A stretch of DNA of 64,000 bases from the NCBI RefSeq assembly GCF_003201815.1, contig NZ_QJKB01000003.1:310001-374000 (forward strand), given 5' to 3'. Below, one piece after another: positions 1 through 9,936 of the stretch. The position numbers and the translations under genes are program-made. Each line of letters opens with the position of its first letter. Positions within the stretch are counted from its first letter, which is position 1. Source of the stretch: Undibacterium pigrum. Its GTDB lineage: Bacteria; Pseudomonadota; Gammaproteobacteria; Burkholderiales; Burkholderiaceae_D. Below the pieces are notes generated by a model, which was not told where the DNA came from, made no database searches, and saw nothing but the letters and a program-made list of their open reading frames with translations.

Positions 1-839
1 GGCAAATCAAGATGGCGTATCGGCAAGCGGCGATCAGGCTGCTCTACCTTGACCTTGGAAGCAAAAAACTGCTTCACGATACGGTCTTCGAGGGAATGAA
101 AGCTGATAACCGACATACGGCCGTACGGGGCCAGTGACTCATACGCTGCTGCCAGGCCTATTTCGAGATCTTCAAGCTCCTTATTGATGAAAATCCGTAT
201 AGCCTGAAAGGTGCGAGTTGCCGGGTCTTTACCCTTCTCGCGAGTTTTGACGGCGTGTGCGACGATTTCTGCGAGCTGTCGTGTTCCACGAATGGCGTCT
301 GTCTTCCTGCGAGCAACAATCGCCTTTGCAATCTGAAAAGCAAACCGTTCTTCCCCATAATTTTTTATAACCTCCGTAATTTGTTGCTCTTCGGCAGTCG
401 CCAGCCATTCGGCTGCGGAAATGCCACGCGTAGTATCCATGCGCATGTCTAGCGGACCATCTGACCTGAAGCTGAAACCCCGGCTGGCGTCATCCACTTG
501 CGGTGATGAAATGCCCAGATCCATCAAAATGCCATCGACCTTGCCGACACCAAGTTCAGGCAGTGCTTCAGCAATCGCTGCAAAACTGTCATGTACGATA
601 TGGAAACGCGGGTCCAGAATTTCTTTTGCACTGGCGATAGCCTGAGTGTCCTTGTCAAAGGCAATCAGGCGGCCATTGCTACCCAGTTGCGACAAGAGCA
701 GGCGACTATGCCCACCACGGCCAAAGGTGCCGTCTACATAAATCCCGCTAGTACGCTGATCTGTGATGCCGAGGGCGTCTACAGCCTCATGCAACAGCAC
801 AGTCTGGTGCGTAAAATCTGCCGCTTGCTGAATACTCAT
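1..839 (-). CDS. rsmH: 16S rRNA (cytosine-1402-N4)-methyltransferase RsmH, 3' end outside the window
   Basis: Methylates N4 of C1402 in the decoding centre of 16S rRNA using S-adenosylmethionine. The reading frame starts at the ATG at 839 and runs to base 1 without a stop, so the C-terminus lies outside the window. The translation shows the SAM-binding loop [11 protein letters not shown] near residue 38, the segment [11 protein letters not shown], the segment DMRMD, and [14 protein letters not shown] close to the window edge, all RsmH hallmarks. It lies 9 bases downstream of mraZ on the same strand, the usual head of the dcw cluster, so both are probably co-transcribed and under MraZ control. 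Identification is very secure. Confidence 0.97.
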   Translation of the reverse strand, partial: MSIQQAADFTHQTVLLHEAVDALGITDQRTSGIYVDGTFGRGGHSRLLLSQLGSNGRLIAFDKDTQAIASAKEILDPRFHIVHDSFAAIAEALPELGVGKVDGILMDLGISSPQVDDASRGFSFRSDGPLDMRMDTTRGISAAEWLATAEEQQITEVIKNYGEERFAFQIAKAIVARRKTDAIRGTRQLAEIVAHAVKTREKGKDPATRTFQAIRIFINKELEDLEIGLAAAYESLAPYGRMSVISFHSLEDRIVKQFFASKVKVEQPDRRLPIRHLDL

Positions 840-848
840 TGCCCGCGA

Positions 849-1277
849 TCAGAAAGAAAAATTGTTTAATACATCAGGAGCGCCGCCAGCTATGGCTTTC
901 GCTTCGTTTTCTGCCAGCTTGGCAGCATCCCAAATCTCAAAATGGCTGCCCATGCCCAGCAGCATGACATCGCGCTGCATGCCTACTGCACTGCGCAACT
1001 CTGGCGCGACCAGGATACGGCCGGCGCTATCCATGTCCACATCAAAGGCATTGCCAAGAAAAATACGTTTCCAGTCGCGTGCCTGTATGGGCCATGCAGC
1101 GATTTGTTCACGATGAGATTCCCAGGTAGGGCGTGGGAAAAGCAGCAGACAGCCATCAGGATGACGGGTCAGGGTAATCCGGCCTTCGCACTGCACATTG
1201 AGCGCGTCACGATGCCGGGCAGGGATGGACATCCTGCCTTTTGCATCGAGATTGAGTGAGGACGCCCCCTGAAACAC
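849..1277 (-). CDS. mraZ: Transcriptional regulator / division-cluster protein MraZ
   Basis: 142-residue AbrB-fold regulator that binds its own promoter at the head of the division and cell-wall cluster. It has the two MraZ half-domains: the first contains [17 protein letters not shown] (residues 10-26), the second [20 protein letters not shown] (about residues 79-98). The start codon is GTG (1275-1277 on the minus strand), supported by the conserved N-terminus [14 protein letters not shown]. Length is normal. It is followed 9 bases later by rsmH. Four 10-bp-spaced GTG-type repeats lie about 75 bases upstream and fit an MraZ operator. Confidence 0.97.
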   Translation of the reverse strand: MFQGASSLNLDAKGRMSIPARHRDALNVQCEGRITLTRHPDGCLLLFPRPTWESHREQIAAWPIQARDWKRIFLGNAFDVDMDSAGRILVAPELRSAVGMQRDVMLLGMGSHFEIWDAAKLAENEAKAIAGGAPDVLNNFSF

Positions 1278-1349
1278 GCTATCTACCTTCTTCCTGAAAA
1301 TCTGTATGTCTGGCCCAGCATGGAATGTAAGCGAAATAAGGTATTCTGT

Positions 1350-1384
1350 TCCACAAAATTACACTTTTTCACACTATTGCCCAC
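1350..1384 (-). promoter_or_regulatory. MraZ operator (four MraZ boxes)
   Basis: On the minus strand four GTG-type pentamers (GTGGG, GTGTG, GTGTA, GTGGA) lie exactly 10 bases apart, separated by 5-base spacers, 73 bases upstream of the mraZ start. MraZ is known to bind tandem TGGG-like boxes with this periodicity in its own promoter. The function is inferred from position and spacing. Confidence 0.85.
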
Positions 1385-1792
1385 TTTAGAGGATGACTTG
1401 AGTGTGGTCAAGCGTATTTGCTCAGTAAATTTGGAAAATTTCTAATGAAGTCAATGACTTAGCGCGAACACTTGAGGTGGCGCGCAGACACCCTTCAACA
1501 ATTTATCCTGATAAATTAGGTACTTACGCTGCACAGTGAAAGTAGCGCCTTACATATAACCATGTGTTTATCCCGGATGTTGCGTTTTGGGATGGGAAAC
1601 TCAGGAGAAATGCCTGCAGGAAAGAGGAGTTGACCGCTTTTTAGCCGCTGAAGTGACAATTAATAAACTTTGCTATACCGGAGGAGATGAATCAGGGGGC
1701 AGATTATCGCTGAAATTCTGGCTTCAGGGGCAGTTTTTCAGCACAATTTGTGCGCTGCAACTCGCTCGCGACACGCTCACGATATGAAGATA
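1385..1792. other. Intergenic region between mraZ operator and GGDEF-EAL gene
   Basis: About 400 bases between two minus-strand genes. It should hold the mraZ promoter next to the MraZ boxes, but no clear -35/-10 pair stands out. A 66-codon plus-strand frame at 1587-1787 has no recognisable features and I do not call it. No RNA gene or terminator-like hairpin was noticed. Confidence 0.5.
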
Positions 1793-4700
1793 TCAAGAAG
1801 CCCGGTTCTGACGCTGCAATAATTGCAAAAACTCTTTATCAGCTACAGCCTTGCTGAAGTAAAAACCCTGGAATTCGTCGCACTTGCAGTCACGCAGGGT
1901 TTCCAGCTGTATAGCAGAATCCACGCCCTCGGCAATCACCTTGATACCGAGAGTATGCGCCATGGCAACAATGGCCAGGACTATGGCCGTGTCATTTGGG
2001 TCATCAGGTATGTCCTTGATGAAGGATCGGTCCACCTTGACACTATCCACCGGGAAGCGCTTCAGATAGGCCAGTGATGAATAACCTGTACCAAAATCAT
2101 CGATGGACAGGGTAAAGCCAGCCTCCTTGAGGCCATCCATGAGCAAAATGGCTTGCTCGCGGTTATGCATGACCATGCTTTCAGTGATCTCAAACTCGAT
2201 GGAATTGGATGGCACGCGCCAGAAATCCACCACACTTTTCACCTCTTCCAGCATATGCACATCATTGAACTGGGCACCCGACAAATTGATGGCTACCCGG
2301 CCAAAATTTTTATCAACGTTGCGGAAACTCAGGATATCGCGACAGGCGATATCCAGCACCAGCATGCCCAGGCGGGCGATCAGGCCAGCTTCTTCTGCCA
2401 GGCCAATGAATTCGACGGGTGACAATATCCCACGCTCAGGATGGTTCCAGCGCACCAGGGCTTCGGCACCAACGATGCGCTCGGTCATCACATCCAGCTT
2501 GGGCTGGTAGTGCACGACAAATTCTCGCCTTTCCAGCGCCCTGCGCAATCTGGCTTCAAAAGCCAGCCTTTCCACGGTATGGGTATTCATTTCCGAGGCG
2601 TAGAACTGGTAATTGTCCTTGCCCTTGTTTTTTGCCTTGTACATGGCAATGTCTGCGTTTTTTAGCAGGGTCTGGGCATCGCGGCCATCGGTGGGAAAGG
2701 TGGCTATGCCTATGCTGGCACTGAGCTGGCATTCCTGCCCGTCTATCTCGAAAGGCTGGGCAGCAGCATATAAGAGCTTGTCGGCCACGTCTCCAAGATC
2801 ACGCGCCTCACTGAACTGGTCAATCAGCAGGATGAACTCATCCCCACCTATCCTGGCGATAATGTCGGATTCACGCAGACACTGGCGGAAGCTGCGTGCC
2901 ACGGTACGCAAGACATGGTCGCCCTCGTCATGACCAAAGGTGTCGTTGATGTTCTTGAAGCGGTCCAAATCCAGGAAAAGCACGGCAAGCTGGCTGCGGT
3001 TACGCTCGGCAATGGCAAGTGAACGAGCCAGATGCTGGTTATACAAAAATCGGTTGGGCAAACCAGTCAGCTCATCATAATGAGCGAGCTGCATGATTTT
3101 CTTTTCAGAACGACGGCCCTCGATGGCAATCCCGGCAATATCCACGGTGATACGGATCAGGCCCAGGTCTTTTTCACTAAGCGGCTCGCGGCTATACGAA
3201 AACAGACTGAAACTGCCCAGCAACTGCCCATTCTTGCCTATGATGGGCCAGGCGGCACAGGAAGCAAATTCTGTCAGGGTCTCTACCCCATTGACGAATT
3301 GCATGGCAGGCGCACGCAAGAATTCATTGAGCCAGACTTGCTGCATGCCCAGCACGGCCTCGGACCAAATACCACTGCCATGTGTCACCGTCATGCCCGG
3401 GATCTGTGCCAGCAAGACTTCAGGAAAATGGCTGCCCGTGGCCTGGGCAAAACTGCGCTTGTCATCGGCCAGCAGTTGTATGCCACAACGCCAGTGTGGG
3501 CATAAATTTTCTACAAATTTGCTGACCGCCTCCAGTATTGTTGATAAATCATCATCGCCACCTATGAGTTTCAACAGGCGATTTTGTCCGGCAATCAGCA
3601 ATTCGCTATATTTACGCGCATTGATATCGCGCTCTACGCAAAACAAAAGCATTTCACCATCGACTTCCACCCGGCTCAGCGAAATTTCACTATGCTGTAT
3701 CTGGTCATTACGTGTAGTAACCCATTCAAAACGCTGTGGCATCCCCTTGAAAGCCTGGTCTATCAGGGTAGCCACCAGCACATCCTTGTCCTGGGTTGCG
3801 TAACCGGCAACGCTCTGAACACTGGGTGAAAAACTGCCAACCTTGCGGCCTATGACTTCTTCCTGGCTACTGACACCAAAAAAGGCCACCGCTGCCGGAT
3901 TGCAGTCGACATAGATATAGTCACGGCTAATGAGGAGGATGGCATCCTGCGCGCCCTGATACAAGAGGCGATAACGGCTCTCGCTGGCCTCCAGCCGGTT
4001 TTTGGAGTCGCGCAAATGACGGATTTGCCAAAGCAGCAATAATGCCAGGATAAAAATAAAGCCTGCAGTCAAAGCTGTGACAATGATTTTTTGTGCGACC
4101 CGGGTGTTCCAGTCGGCCAGGATAACATTGGTTTCCCTGGCATATACCAGCGTCAGCGGCAAGCCACTGATGCGACGATAGCTGATCAGCCAGCCTTTGC
4201 CGTCCGTGCCTTCGTCGCGTAAGGCCCCCTCTTCCCATTTATTACGCAAAATCCGGTCAACCACAGGCTGTGCGTATTCACGCTCTTTGCTCAGTGCACC
4301 GGCCTGTGCCCCAGCCAGTTTCTTGCCAGCTTCATCATATACGGCAATATTGGCCCCACTACCCAGGGCGATACGCTCATAAAAATCATACAGATAGCGC
4401 AGTTGCATATCAGCCTGTATCAGGCCAGCGCGTTTGCCGTCTTTATCAAAAAAATTTCTTATCACTGGCAAAATCCACTGCCCGGTATTAGCCAGTTGAT
4501 AAGCCTGGCCCAGTACGACCTTGTTATCGTCAGGGCGGTCAAGCAGGAATTTAATATGTTGCTGATCCTGAGTTTGGCCGAATCCACCGGACTGGCTCGA
4601 TGCCAGCCATTCCCCCCTGAGATTGAACAGGGAAAGCGAATATATAAATTCAGAGTCCTGCCTTTGTGTGGCCAGAATTTGTTGTAGCTGCTTTTCTTCG

Positions 4701-4966
4701 CCCGGTGTCAGCCTGGTTTCGGCAAGCACTTCTTCAGCGGCTACACTCATAACTTGCAAGGAGCCGCGCACTACTTCGCTGACATGTTCTTCGAGTATGC
4801 GTACCGCCAGAAAATTATGCTCTTGCGCAGCATTGATGGTCAGCGCCTTGTCTTGGGCTATAGACCACCAGCTCTGCCCTATGATTGCGGCAGCAATCAG
4901 GCAGATGCAAAATGCGAGGGCCATCAAAGGCACATCGCGCTCTTTTTTCAGACCGCCAGTCTCCAT
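1793..4966 (-). CDS. Membrane sensor diguanylate cyclase/phosphodiesterase (CACHE-PAS-GAF-GGDEF-EAL)
   Basis: 1057-residue inner-membrane c-di-GMP protein. An N-terminal membrane segment (about 14-32) and a second one (about 290-315) enclose a periplasmic CACHE-like sensor. PAS (about 330-455) and GAF (about 465-620) domains follow in the cytoplasm. The GGDEF domain has an intact RIGGDEF motif near residue 706, preceded by an RESD inhibitory-site motif (RxxD) five residues upstream. The EAL domain has intact EALVRWNHP near 833 plus the DDFGTGYSS motif. Both activities could therefore be functional, and product feedback on the cyclase is likely. It is a single gene with no partner nearby, and the signal sensed cannot be deduced. 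Confidence 0.93.
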   Translation of the reverse strand: METGGLKKERDVPLMALAFCICLIAAAIIGQSWWSIAQDKALTINAAQEHNFLAVRILEEHVSEVVRGSLQVMSVAAEEVLAETRLTPGEEKQLQQILATQRQDSEFIYSLSLFNLRGEWLASSQSGGFGQTQDQQHIKFLLDRPDDNKVVLGQAYQLANTGQWILPVIRNFFDKDGKRAGLIQADMQLRYLYDFYERIALGSGANIAVYDEAGKKLAGAQAGALSKEREYAQPVVDRILRNKWEEGALRDEGTDGKGWLISYRRISGLPLTLVYARETNVILADWNTRVAQKIIVTALTAGFIFILALLLLWQIRHLRDSKNRLEASESRYRLLYQGAQDAILLISRDYIYVDCNPAAVAFFGVSSQEEVIGRKVGSFSPSVQSVAGYATQDKDVLVATLIDQAFKGMPQRFEWVTTRNDQIQHSEISLSRVEVDGEMLLFCVERDINARKYSELLIAGQNRLLKLIGGDDDLSTILEAVSKFVENLCPHWRCGIQLLADDKRSFAQATGSHFPEVLLAQIPGMTVTHGSGIWSEAVLGMQQVWLNEFLRAPAMQFVNGVETLTEFASCAAWPIIGKNGQLLGSFSLFSYSREPLSEKDLGLIRITVDIAGIAIEGRRSEKKIMQLAHYDELTGLPNRFLYNQHLARSLAIAERNRSQLAVLFLDLDRFKNINDTFGHDEGDHVLRTVARSFRQCLRESDIIARIGGDEFILLIDQFSEARDLGDVADKLLYAAAQPFEIDGQECQLSASIGIATFPTDGRDAQTLLKNADIAMYKAKNKGKDNYQFYASEMNTHTVERLAFEARLRRALERREFVVHYQPKLDVMTERIVGAEALVRWNHPERGILSPVEFIGLAEEAGLIARLGMLVLDIACRDILSFRNVDKNFGRVAINLSGAQFNDVHMLEEVKSVVDFWRVPSNSIEFEITESMVMHNREQAILLMDGLKEAGFTLSIDDFGTGYSSLAYLKRFPVDSVKVDRSFIKDIPDDPNDTAIVLAIVAMAHTLGIKVIAEGVDSAIQLETLRDCKCDEFQGFYFSKAVADKEFLQLLQRQNRAS

Positions 4967-5159
4967 GCGTTTGCAATGTTGTAGATACAGCGTCAGTAGA
5001 ACCTATTGCACCAGTGTACCACTGGTATTTTCAGAACAAGGACTTGCTTTCAAGGAATGATGCTTGGCGGCGACAATCTTGTACAGACTGCGGCATATTA
5101 TGAAGTGGAGAGCTGGCAAGATACCTGCCCGTTGGAAAATACAAGATAAACAATAAATT

Positions 5160-5508
5160 GAAGCAGGCCGATAGGCCGGATTTTGTTACGGCATAGACAT
5201 TGCTGCCGTCTGCTATGACAATCATTCCTCTAGGCGACGGATTGCTCCGCCGCTCAAGCTTTCTACCCGCACGCTCCGCGAGCAACATCAACGCGTGCCT
5301 ATTTGAAATTGCTCCGGGTGGAGGTTACCGCGTTTCACCGTAACTTAATACGCTCGTCTCTGTGGCCCTATTCCTCGTCTTATACCAAAACTTGCGCCCT
5401 GGCTTTCAACGTACGGCCGTTAGCCGTCACCCTGCTCTATGGAGTCCGGACCTTCCTCCCGTCACCTTGATTGCTCAAGGCAACCAGCGATTGTCTGGCC
5501 TGCTTCGG
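5160..5508 (-). ncRNA. rnpB: RNase P RNA (type A)
   Basis: Catalytic RNA of RNase P, which matures tRNA 5' ends. On the minus strand the sequence begins GAAGCAGGCCAGACAATCGC, contains the universally conserved block GGAGGAAGGTCCGGACTCC about 50 bases in, later ACAGAGACGAG, and ends with AAATCCGGCCTATCGGCC pairing region close to 5160. The ends pair (GAAGCAGGCC with GGCCTGCTTC), as in P1 of bacterial type A RNAs. Length about 348 nt is normal. A -10-like TAGAAT lies 7 bases before the inferred 5' end. Short reading frames across this stretch are spurious. Confidence 0.95.
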
Positions 5509-5629
5509 GCGCTATTCTACCCTATCTGCCCCCGCTCAATGATAATTCCGTGCAGAAGCCTCAAATACGATGCAAATTAAGCAGGCTTTCTGGTAGCGTA
5601 CTGCTTTTACTTTTTTATCATTGTCTATC

Positions 5630-7327
5630 ATGCTGAAATCACGTTCTGGCGGCCAGTTGATTGTGGATGCCCTGCAAGTCCACGGTGTCGATACCATCTT
5701 TGGTGTACCTGGCGAGAGTTATTTGCCAGTGCTGGACGCCCTGCATGACAGCCCCATACGCTTCATCATCAACCGCCAGGAAGGCGGCGCAGCCTTCATG
5801 GCAGATGCTTATGGCAAGATGACAGGCAAACCCGGCATTTGTTTCGTCACGCGTGGGCCGGGTGCCACCAATGCCTCTATCGGCGTGCATACCGCTTATC
5901 AGGATTCAACACCGATGATCCTGTTCATAGGTCAGGTAGGCAATGATTTTGTCGAGCGTGAAGCCTTTCAGGAGATAGATTACCGCCGCATGTTTGGCCA
6001 GATGGCAAAATGGGTAGCCCAGATAGACCGCGCTGACCGCGTGCCTGAATATATCGCCCGCGCCTTTCAGGTCGCCACCAGTGGCCGCCCCGGTCCGGTC
6101 GTGCTGGCATTGCCAGAAGACATGCTGGCCCAGGTGGCAGAAGTCGCCGATACCCGCCATTACACACCAGTGCAGGCGTCGGCCTCGCCACAGCAACTGG
6201 CGCAACTACGCAATATGCTGACCGTGTCACAACGCCCTGTGCTGTTACTGGGTGGCAGCGGCTGGGACCAGGCGGCATGTCAGCACATCAGTGAATTCGC
6301 CACCAGCAATAACCTGCCCGTGGCTTGTGCCTTCCGTTTCCAGGACTTGATGGACAATGCCCATCCCAACTACATAGGTGATGTAGGTATAGGCATCAAC
6401 CCCAAGCTGGCGCAAAGACTGAAAGACGCAGACCTCATCATCGCCATAGGCCCGCGCCTGGGTGAAATGACTACCAGCGGCTATAGCGTGCTGGAAGCCC
6501 CAGTGCCTAAGCAGAAACTGGTGCACATCCACAGTGACGCACTGGAACTGGGCCGCGTCTATCAGGCTGACCTGATGATCAACAGCGGCATGAAAGAAAT
6601 TGCCGAAGCCCTGGCTGAAATGGCAGGCCTGGATGCAGCCACCAAGTGGAAGCCAACAGTCAGCGAAGCACGCGCTGACTTGCTGGCATGGCAAACCGAA
6701 CCGGCAATTTTTGCCAAAGAAAATGCCCCCCTGAACCTGTGGCAAGTGGTGCAGGACATCAAACGCCTGGCACCCAAAGACACCATCATCACCAATGGCG
6801 CAGGCAATTACGCCACCTGGGCACACCGCTACTTCCCTTATGGCGGCATGCGCACGCAACTGGCCCCGACCTCTGGTGCCATGGGTTATAGCGTACCTTC
6901 AGGCGTTGCCGCCAAGATCATAGACCCGCAACGCACCGTCATCACCTTCGCTGGCGATGGTGAATACCTGATGAATGGCCAGGAACTGGCAACTGCCGTG
7001 CAGTACAAGGCAGGCGTGGTCATCATCGTCTTCAATAACGGCATGTATGGCACCATACGCATGCATCAGGAAAAAGAATTCCCGGCACGCGTCTCTGGTA
7101 CAGAATTGCACAATCCTGACTTTGCCGCACTGGCTCGCGCCTTTGGCGGTAGTGGAGAAGTTGTCAACACCACGGCAGAATTTGCCCCTGCACTGGAACG
7201 TGCGCTTGAGCATAGTCGCCAGCATAATCTGCCTGCATTGATAGAACTGCGTTACGACGGTAACCTGATCACGCCAGGTGCAACGCTGGAAACCCTGCGC
7301 AAAGCAGCTCAGGATGCAGGCAAATAA
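5630..7327 (+). CDS. Thiamine diphosphate-dependent enzyme of the acetolactate synthase family
   Basis: 565-residue ThDP enzyme with the three domains of the family. The N-terminal PYR domain contains GVDTIFGVPGES with the catalytic glutamate, the middle domain carries VLLLGGSGW, and the C-terminal PP domain carries the ThDP/Mg motif GDGEYLMNGQELATAVQ followed by NNGMYGTIRM. I prefer the ATG at 5630; a TTG nine bases upstream is in frame but no clear ribosome site decides. It stands alone, without an ilvH-type regulatory subunit, so it is more likely a catabolic or uncharacterised relative than biosynthetic IlvB. Substrate is not known. A strong hairpin follows the stop codon. Confidence 0.85.
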   Translation: MLKSRSGGQLIVDALQVHGVDTIFGVPGESYLPVLDALHDSPIRFIINRQEGGAAFMADAYGKMTGKPGICFVTRGPGATNASIGVHTAYQDSTPMILFIGQVGNDFVEREAFQEIDYRRMFGQMAKWVAQIDRADRVPEYIARAFQVATSGRPGPVVLALPEDMLAQVAEVADTRHYTPVQASASPQQLAQLRNMLTVSQRPVLLLGGSGWDQAACQHISEFATSNNLPVACAFRFQDLMDNAHPNYIGDVGIGINPKLAQRLKDADLIIAIGPRLGEMTTSGYSVLEAPVPKQKLVHIHSDALELGRVYQADLMINSGMKEIAEALAEMAGLDAATKWKPTVSEARADLLAWQTEPAIFAKENAPLNLWQVVQDIKRLAPKDTIITNGAGNYATWAHRYFPYGGMRTQLAPTSGAMGYSVPSGVAAKIIDPQRTVITFAGDGEYLMNGQELATAVQYKAGVVIIVFNNGMYGTIRMHQEKEFPARVSGTELHNPDFAALARAFGGSGEVVNTTAEFAPALERALEHSRQHNLPALIELRYDGNLITPGATLETLRKAAQDAGK

Positions 7328-7342
7328 GGTCTGAGCCTCCTT

Positions 7343-7373
7343 AAACCGGCTTCGGTTTTCCCGAAGCCGGTTT
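7343..7373. terminator. Hairpin downstream of the ThDP enzyme gene
   Basis: A perfect 13-bp stem (AAACCGGCTTCGG with its complement) around a 5-base loop, 15 bases after the stop codon. The stem ends in TTT but has no long U tract, so termination is likely but not certain. Confidence 0.7.
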
Positions 7374-7456
7374 GCGCTGCAACAAGCAAGATGGCATTCC
7401 CACCATCCACAAATTAAGGCACACTCCCATTATTACCTCTACGGGAAGCTGCCTAC

Positions 7457-8644
7457 ATGAGCAAACCTCCACTGCCTAAAAGTATCTGGGTACTCGGCTT
7501 TGTCAGCATGCTCATGGACATTTCTTCAGAGATGATACATAGCCTGCTGCCCATGTTCATGGTAGGCACGCTGGGCATCAGCGTATTTGCCGTTGGCCTG
7601 ATCGATGGCATCGCCGAATCAACCACTCTTATCGTCAAGGTGTTTTCAGGTGCACTGAGTGACCGCATGGGTAAGCGCAAGGCCCTGGCCGTGTTTGGCT
7701 ATGGTATGAGTGCCTTTACCAAACCCCTGTTTGCCATTGCCCAGGGCATGGGCATGCTGTTGACAGCCCGCATGATGGACAGGATAGGTAAAGGCATACG
7801 CGGCGCACCACGTGACGCCCTGATCACCGACATCACTCCGGCAGAAATACGTGGTGCTGCTTTCGGTTTGCGACAATCGCTCGATACCATAGGTGCCGTA
7901 GTCGGCCCCTTGCTGGCGACCGCACTGATGCTGCTATGGATGAATGACTACCGGCGCATATTCTGGCTGGCCGTCATTCCCGGTCTGGCTGCAATGGCCT
8001 TGCTTTTCGTCGGCGTAAAAGAGCCGGACAACAAAATTGCACAGAGGCCAGGCAACCCCGTCAGCATGCACAATCTACGCCGTATGGGCACCGCTTACTG
8101 GTGGGTGGTGGCACTGGGCAGCATATTTACCCTGGCCCGCTTCAGCGAAGCGTTTTTGATACTGCGCGCCCAGCAAATGCAGATACCCGTGGCTTATGTA
8201 CCCCTCATCATGGTTGCCATGAACCTGGTGTATGCGGCAACAGCCTATCCTTTTGGCAAACTGTCTGACCGGGTGTCTCACCCTCAGTTGCTGGCCTGGG
8301 GTTTGCTGGTGCTGGTGGCGTCGGATGTAGTACTCGGCTATAGCCAGCAATGGTATGGGCTGGCAACTGGTATCGCCTTATGGGGCATACACATGGGTAT
8401 GACCCAGGGCTTATTGTCCAGCATGGTTGCCGCCAGTGCCCCGGCTGATTTGCGTGGCACGGCTTTTGGTTTTTTCAATCTCGCCAGTGGTGTCAGCCTG
8501 CTACTGGCCAGTGTTGTCGCAGGCTTGCTGTGGCAGGAATTTGGATCAGCTTTTACTTTTTATGCTGGTGCCATTTTTGCTAGCGTCAGCTTGCTGGGAC
8601 TTATACTGCATCCATCGACCAGAAAACAAAAAGTATTGTCTTAG
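7457..8644 (+). CDS. Major facilitator superfamily transporter
   Basis: 395-residue integral inner-membrane protein with about twelve hydrophobic segments. The family motif between helices 2 and 3 appears as GALSDRMGKRKAL (about residues 64-76), and DRIGKGIRGAPRDAL (about residues 111-125) is typical of a subgroup of uncharacterised MFS exporters. The second half has a matching loop GKLSDRVSHP. The substrate cannot be predicted. Its last codons overlap by 4 bases with the convergent gene that ends at 8641. Confidence 0.87.
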   Translation: MSKPPLPKSIWVLGFVSMLMDISSEMIHSLLPMFMVGTLGISVFAVGLIDGIAESTTLIVKVFSGALSDRMGKRKALAVFGYGMSAFTKPLFAIAQGMGMLLTARMMDRIGKGIRGAPRDALITDITPAEIRGAAFGLRQSLDTIGAVVGPLLATALMLLWMNDYRRIFWLAVIPGLAAMALLFVGVKEPDNKIAQRPGNPVSMHNLRRMGTAYWWVVALGSIFTLARFSEAFLILRAQQMQIPVAYVPLIMVAMNLVYAATAYPFGKLSDRVSHPQLLAWGLLVLVASDVVLGYSQQWYGLATGIALWGIHMGMTQGLLSSMVAASAPADLRGTAFGFFNLASGVSLLLASVVAGLLWQEFGSAFTFYAGAIFASVSLLGLILHPSTRKQKVLS

Positions 8645-9771
8645 GCCTTGCCTGATGTAGACGCTGCTTGCGGCCTGCGCGCCAGCCACAGTTTGGTTAG
8701 CCCCCACATTACAGCCAGGGCAAACAACCACGCCAGGTAACAAACCAGGAGCGAAGCCTCATACTCTGGTGTCAACTCAGGTTTGCGAAAATCCACTATC
8801 TGCCCATAACGCAACTGCATATAAATCCAGCCCAACGCATGGATGAGCGCGATATGCACCAGATAAAAGAACATCGGCGTCTTGCCAAACAACATCATCA
8901 ATGGCAAAGGCTTTTTCACATACTTGTCCATCAAGGCCAGCGTACCCAGGCCTATGCTGAGCGTGATGCACAGATACAGCAATGAAGGCGGATATTTATG
9001 CACCTTCACAAAAGACATGAAGTCATACAACCAGCCCTTGCCTTGTGCCGACCAGAAATCAGGGTCGCCATAATAATTACCGCTGCGCAAAATCACAAAA
9101 CTGACAAACAGGATAGCCGCTGCCGCGAAGAGGAAACGCTGTCGCCTGCCTGCCTCCCACAACATCACTGGCCCAAGCGCATAACCGGCAGCCATCAAAC
9201 CTATCCATGGCATGAGCGGGTAGGCAAAAACAATACCGAGTTGGTCAGTCAGGGGATAAAAGCCGCCCTGATGCCAGGCCATGAACAAGACATGGCTACC
9301 TTTGGCATGCATGCCATCGAGCAGATTGTGCGGCAGTATCAGGGCAGCAGCAACCAGGGCAATCGCCCAGTGTGGCAACCAGATCAACAAACCCAGCGCC
9401 ATCATCGCCATGCCTATGGCCCAGATCACTTGCAGAATGAACACATTAAAACCGAATTGCCAGCTGAAGCTGACCCAGGTGCATTCCAGTAAAACCAGCA
9501 AGGCTCCCCGGCTTAACAAGTAGCGTGTCATATCTTTTTTATCACGCTGCTGCGCCCGCAAGAAGGCCGACATACCCGCCAGGGTCACGAAGATGGGTGC
9601 GCATAAATGGGTAATCCAGCGCGTCCAGAACCAACCAGGCGAGCCTTGTTGCAAATCCAGCGGGTCGAATGGGGTGACTGCAAAAAAATCGCGGGTATGA
9701 TCAAGTGCCATCAGCACGATGACCAGACCGCGCAAGAGGTCTATGGCTGGTAGCCGGTTTTGCCGCATCAT
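8641..9771 (-). CDS. DUF1624 / heparan-alpha-glucosaminide N-acetyltransferase-like membrane protein
   Basis: 376-residue polytopic membrane protein with about ten hydrophobic segments. The start RLPAIDLLRGLVIVLMALDHTRDFF (residues 5-29) is the signature of the DUF1624/YeiB acyltransferase-like family, with the Asp-His pair in the first helix hairpin. These proteins are thought to move acyl groups across the membrane, but the function of this subgroup is not established. A second ATG one codon in is an equal start candidate. It is convergent with the MFS gene. Confidence 0.82.
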   Translation of the reverse strand: MMRQNRLPAIDLLRGLVIVLMALDHTRDFFAVTPFDPLDLQQGSPGWFWTRWITHLCAPIFVTLAGMSAFLRAQQRDKKDMTRYLLSRGALLVLLECTWVSFSWQFGFNVFILQVIWAIGMAMMALGLLIWLPHWAIALVAAALILPHNLLDGMHAKGSHVLFMAWHQGGFYPLTDQLGIVFAYPLMPWIGLMAAGYALGPVMLWEAGRRQRFLFAAAAILFVSFVILRSGNYYGDPDFWSAQGKGWLYDFMSFVKVHKYPPSLLYLCITLSIGLGTLALMDKYVKKPLPLMMLFGKTPMFFYLVHIALIHALGWIYMQLRYGQIVDFRKPELTPEYEASLLVCYLAWLFALAVMWGLTKLWLARRPQAASTSGKA

Positions 9772-9870
9772 GGTGTATCCCCCACCTGCGACCAGGCGCA
9801 GTTTTTATTTTAATGCAGCAATTCTATCCAGCACACGTGGCTTGCAGCAAAGCATTTCAAGCGAGGCAAA

Positions 9871-9905
9871 TAAAAAAGCGCCCATTTGTTGCCAAATGAG
9901 CGCCC
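9871..9905 (-). terminator. Rho-independent terminator of the rtcB2 unit
   Basis: On the minus strand an 11-12 bp stem (GCGCTCATTTG with CAAATGGGCGC) closes on a short loop and is followed by a T run (plus-strand 9871-9877). It lies about 35 bases after the stop of the small basic protein gene. Confidence 0.85.
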
Positions 9906-9936
9906 TGGTTAAAATAAGTTAACACGAGCTGCGCGC

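Noticed and set aside
1587..1787. 66-codon plus-strand frame
   Set aside because: No recognisable motif, poor ribosome site, in a region expected to hold regulatory DNA.
5031..5291. 86-codon minus-strand frame
   Set aside because: It overlaps the 3' part of RNase P RNA, which fully explains the conservation.
5621..5629. TTG start for the ThDP enzyme
   Set aside because: The ATG at 5630 is three codons downstream and gives the usual N-terminal length; nothing favours TTG.
6245..6859. 204-codon minus-strand frame within the ThDP enzyme gene
   Set aside because: Shadow frame opposite a clear enzyme domain.
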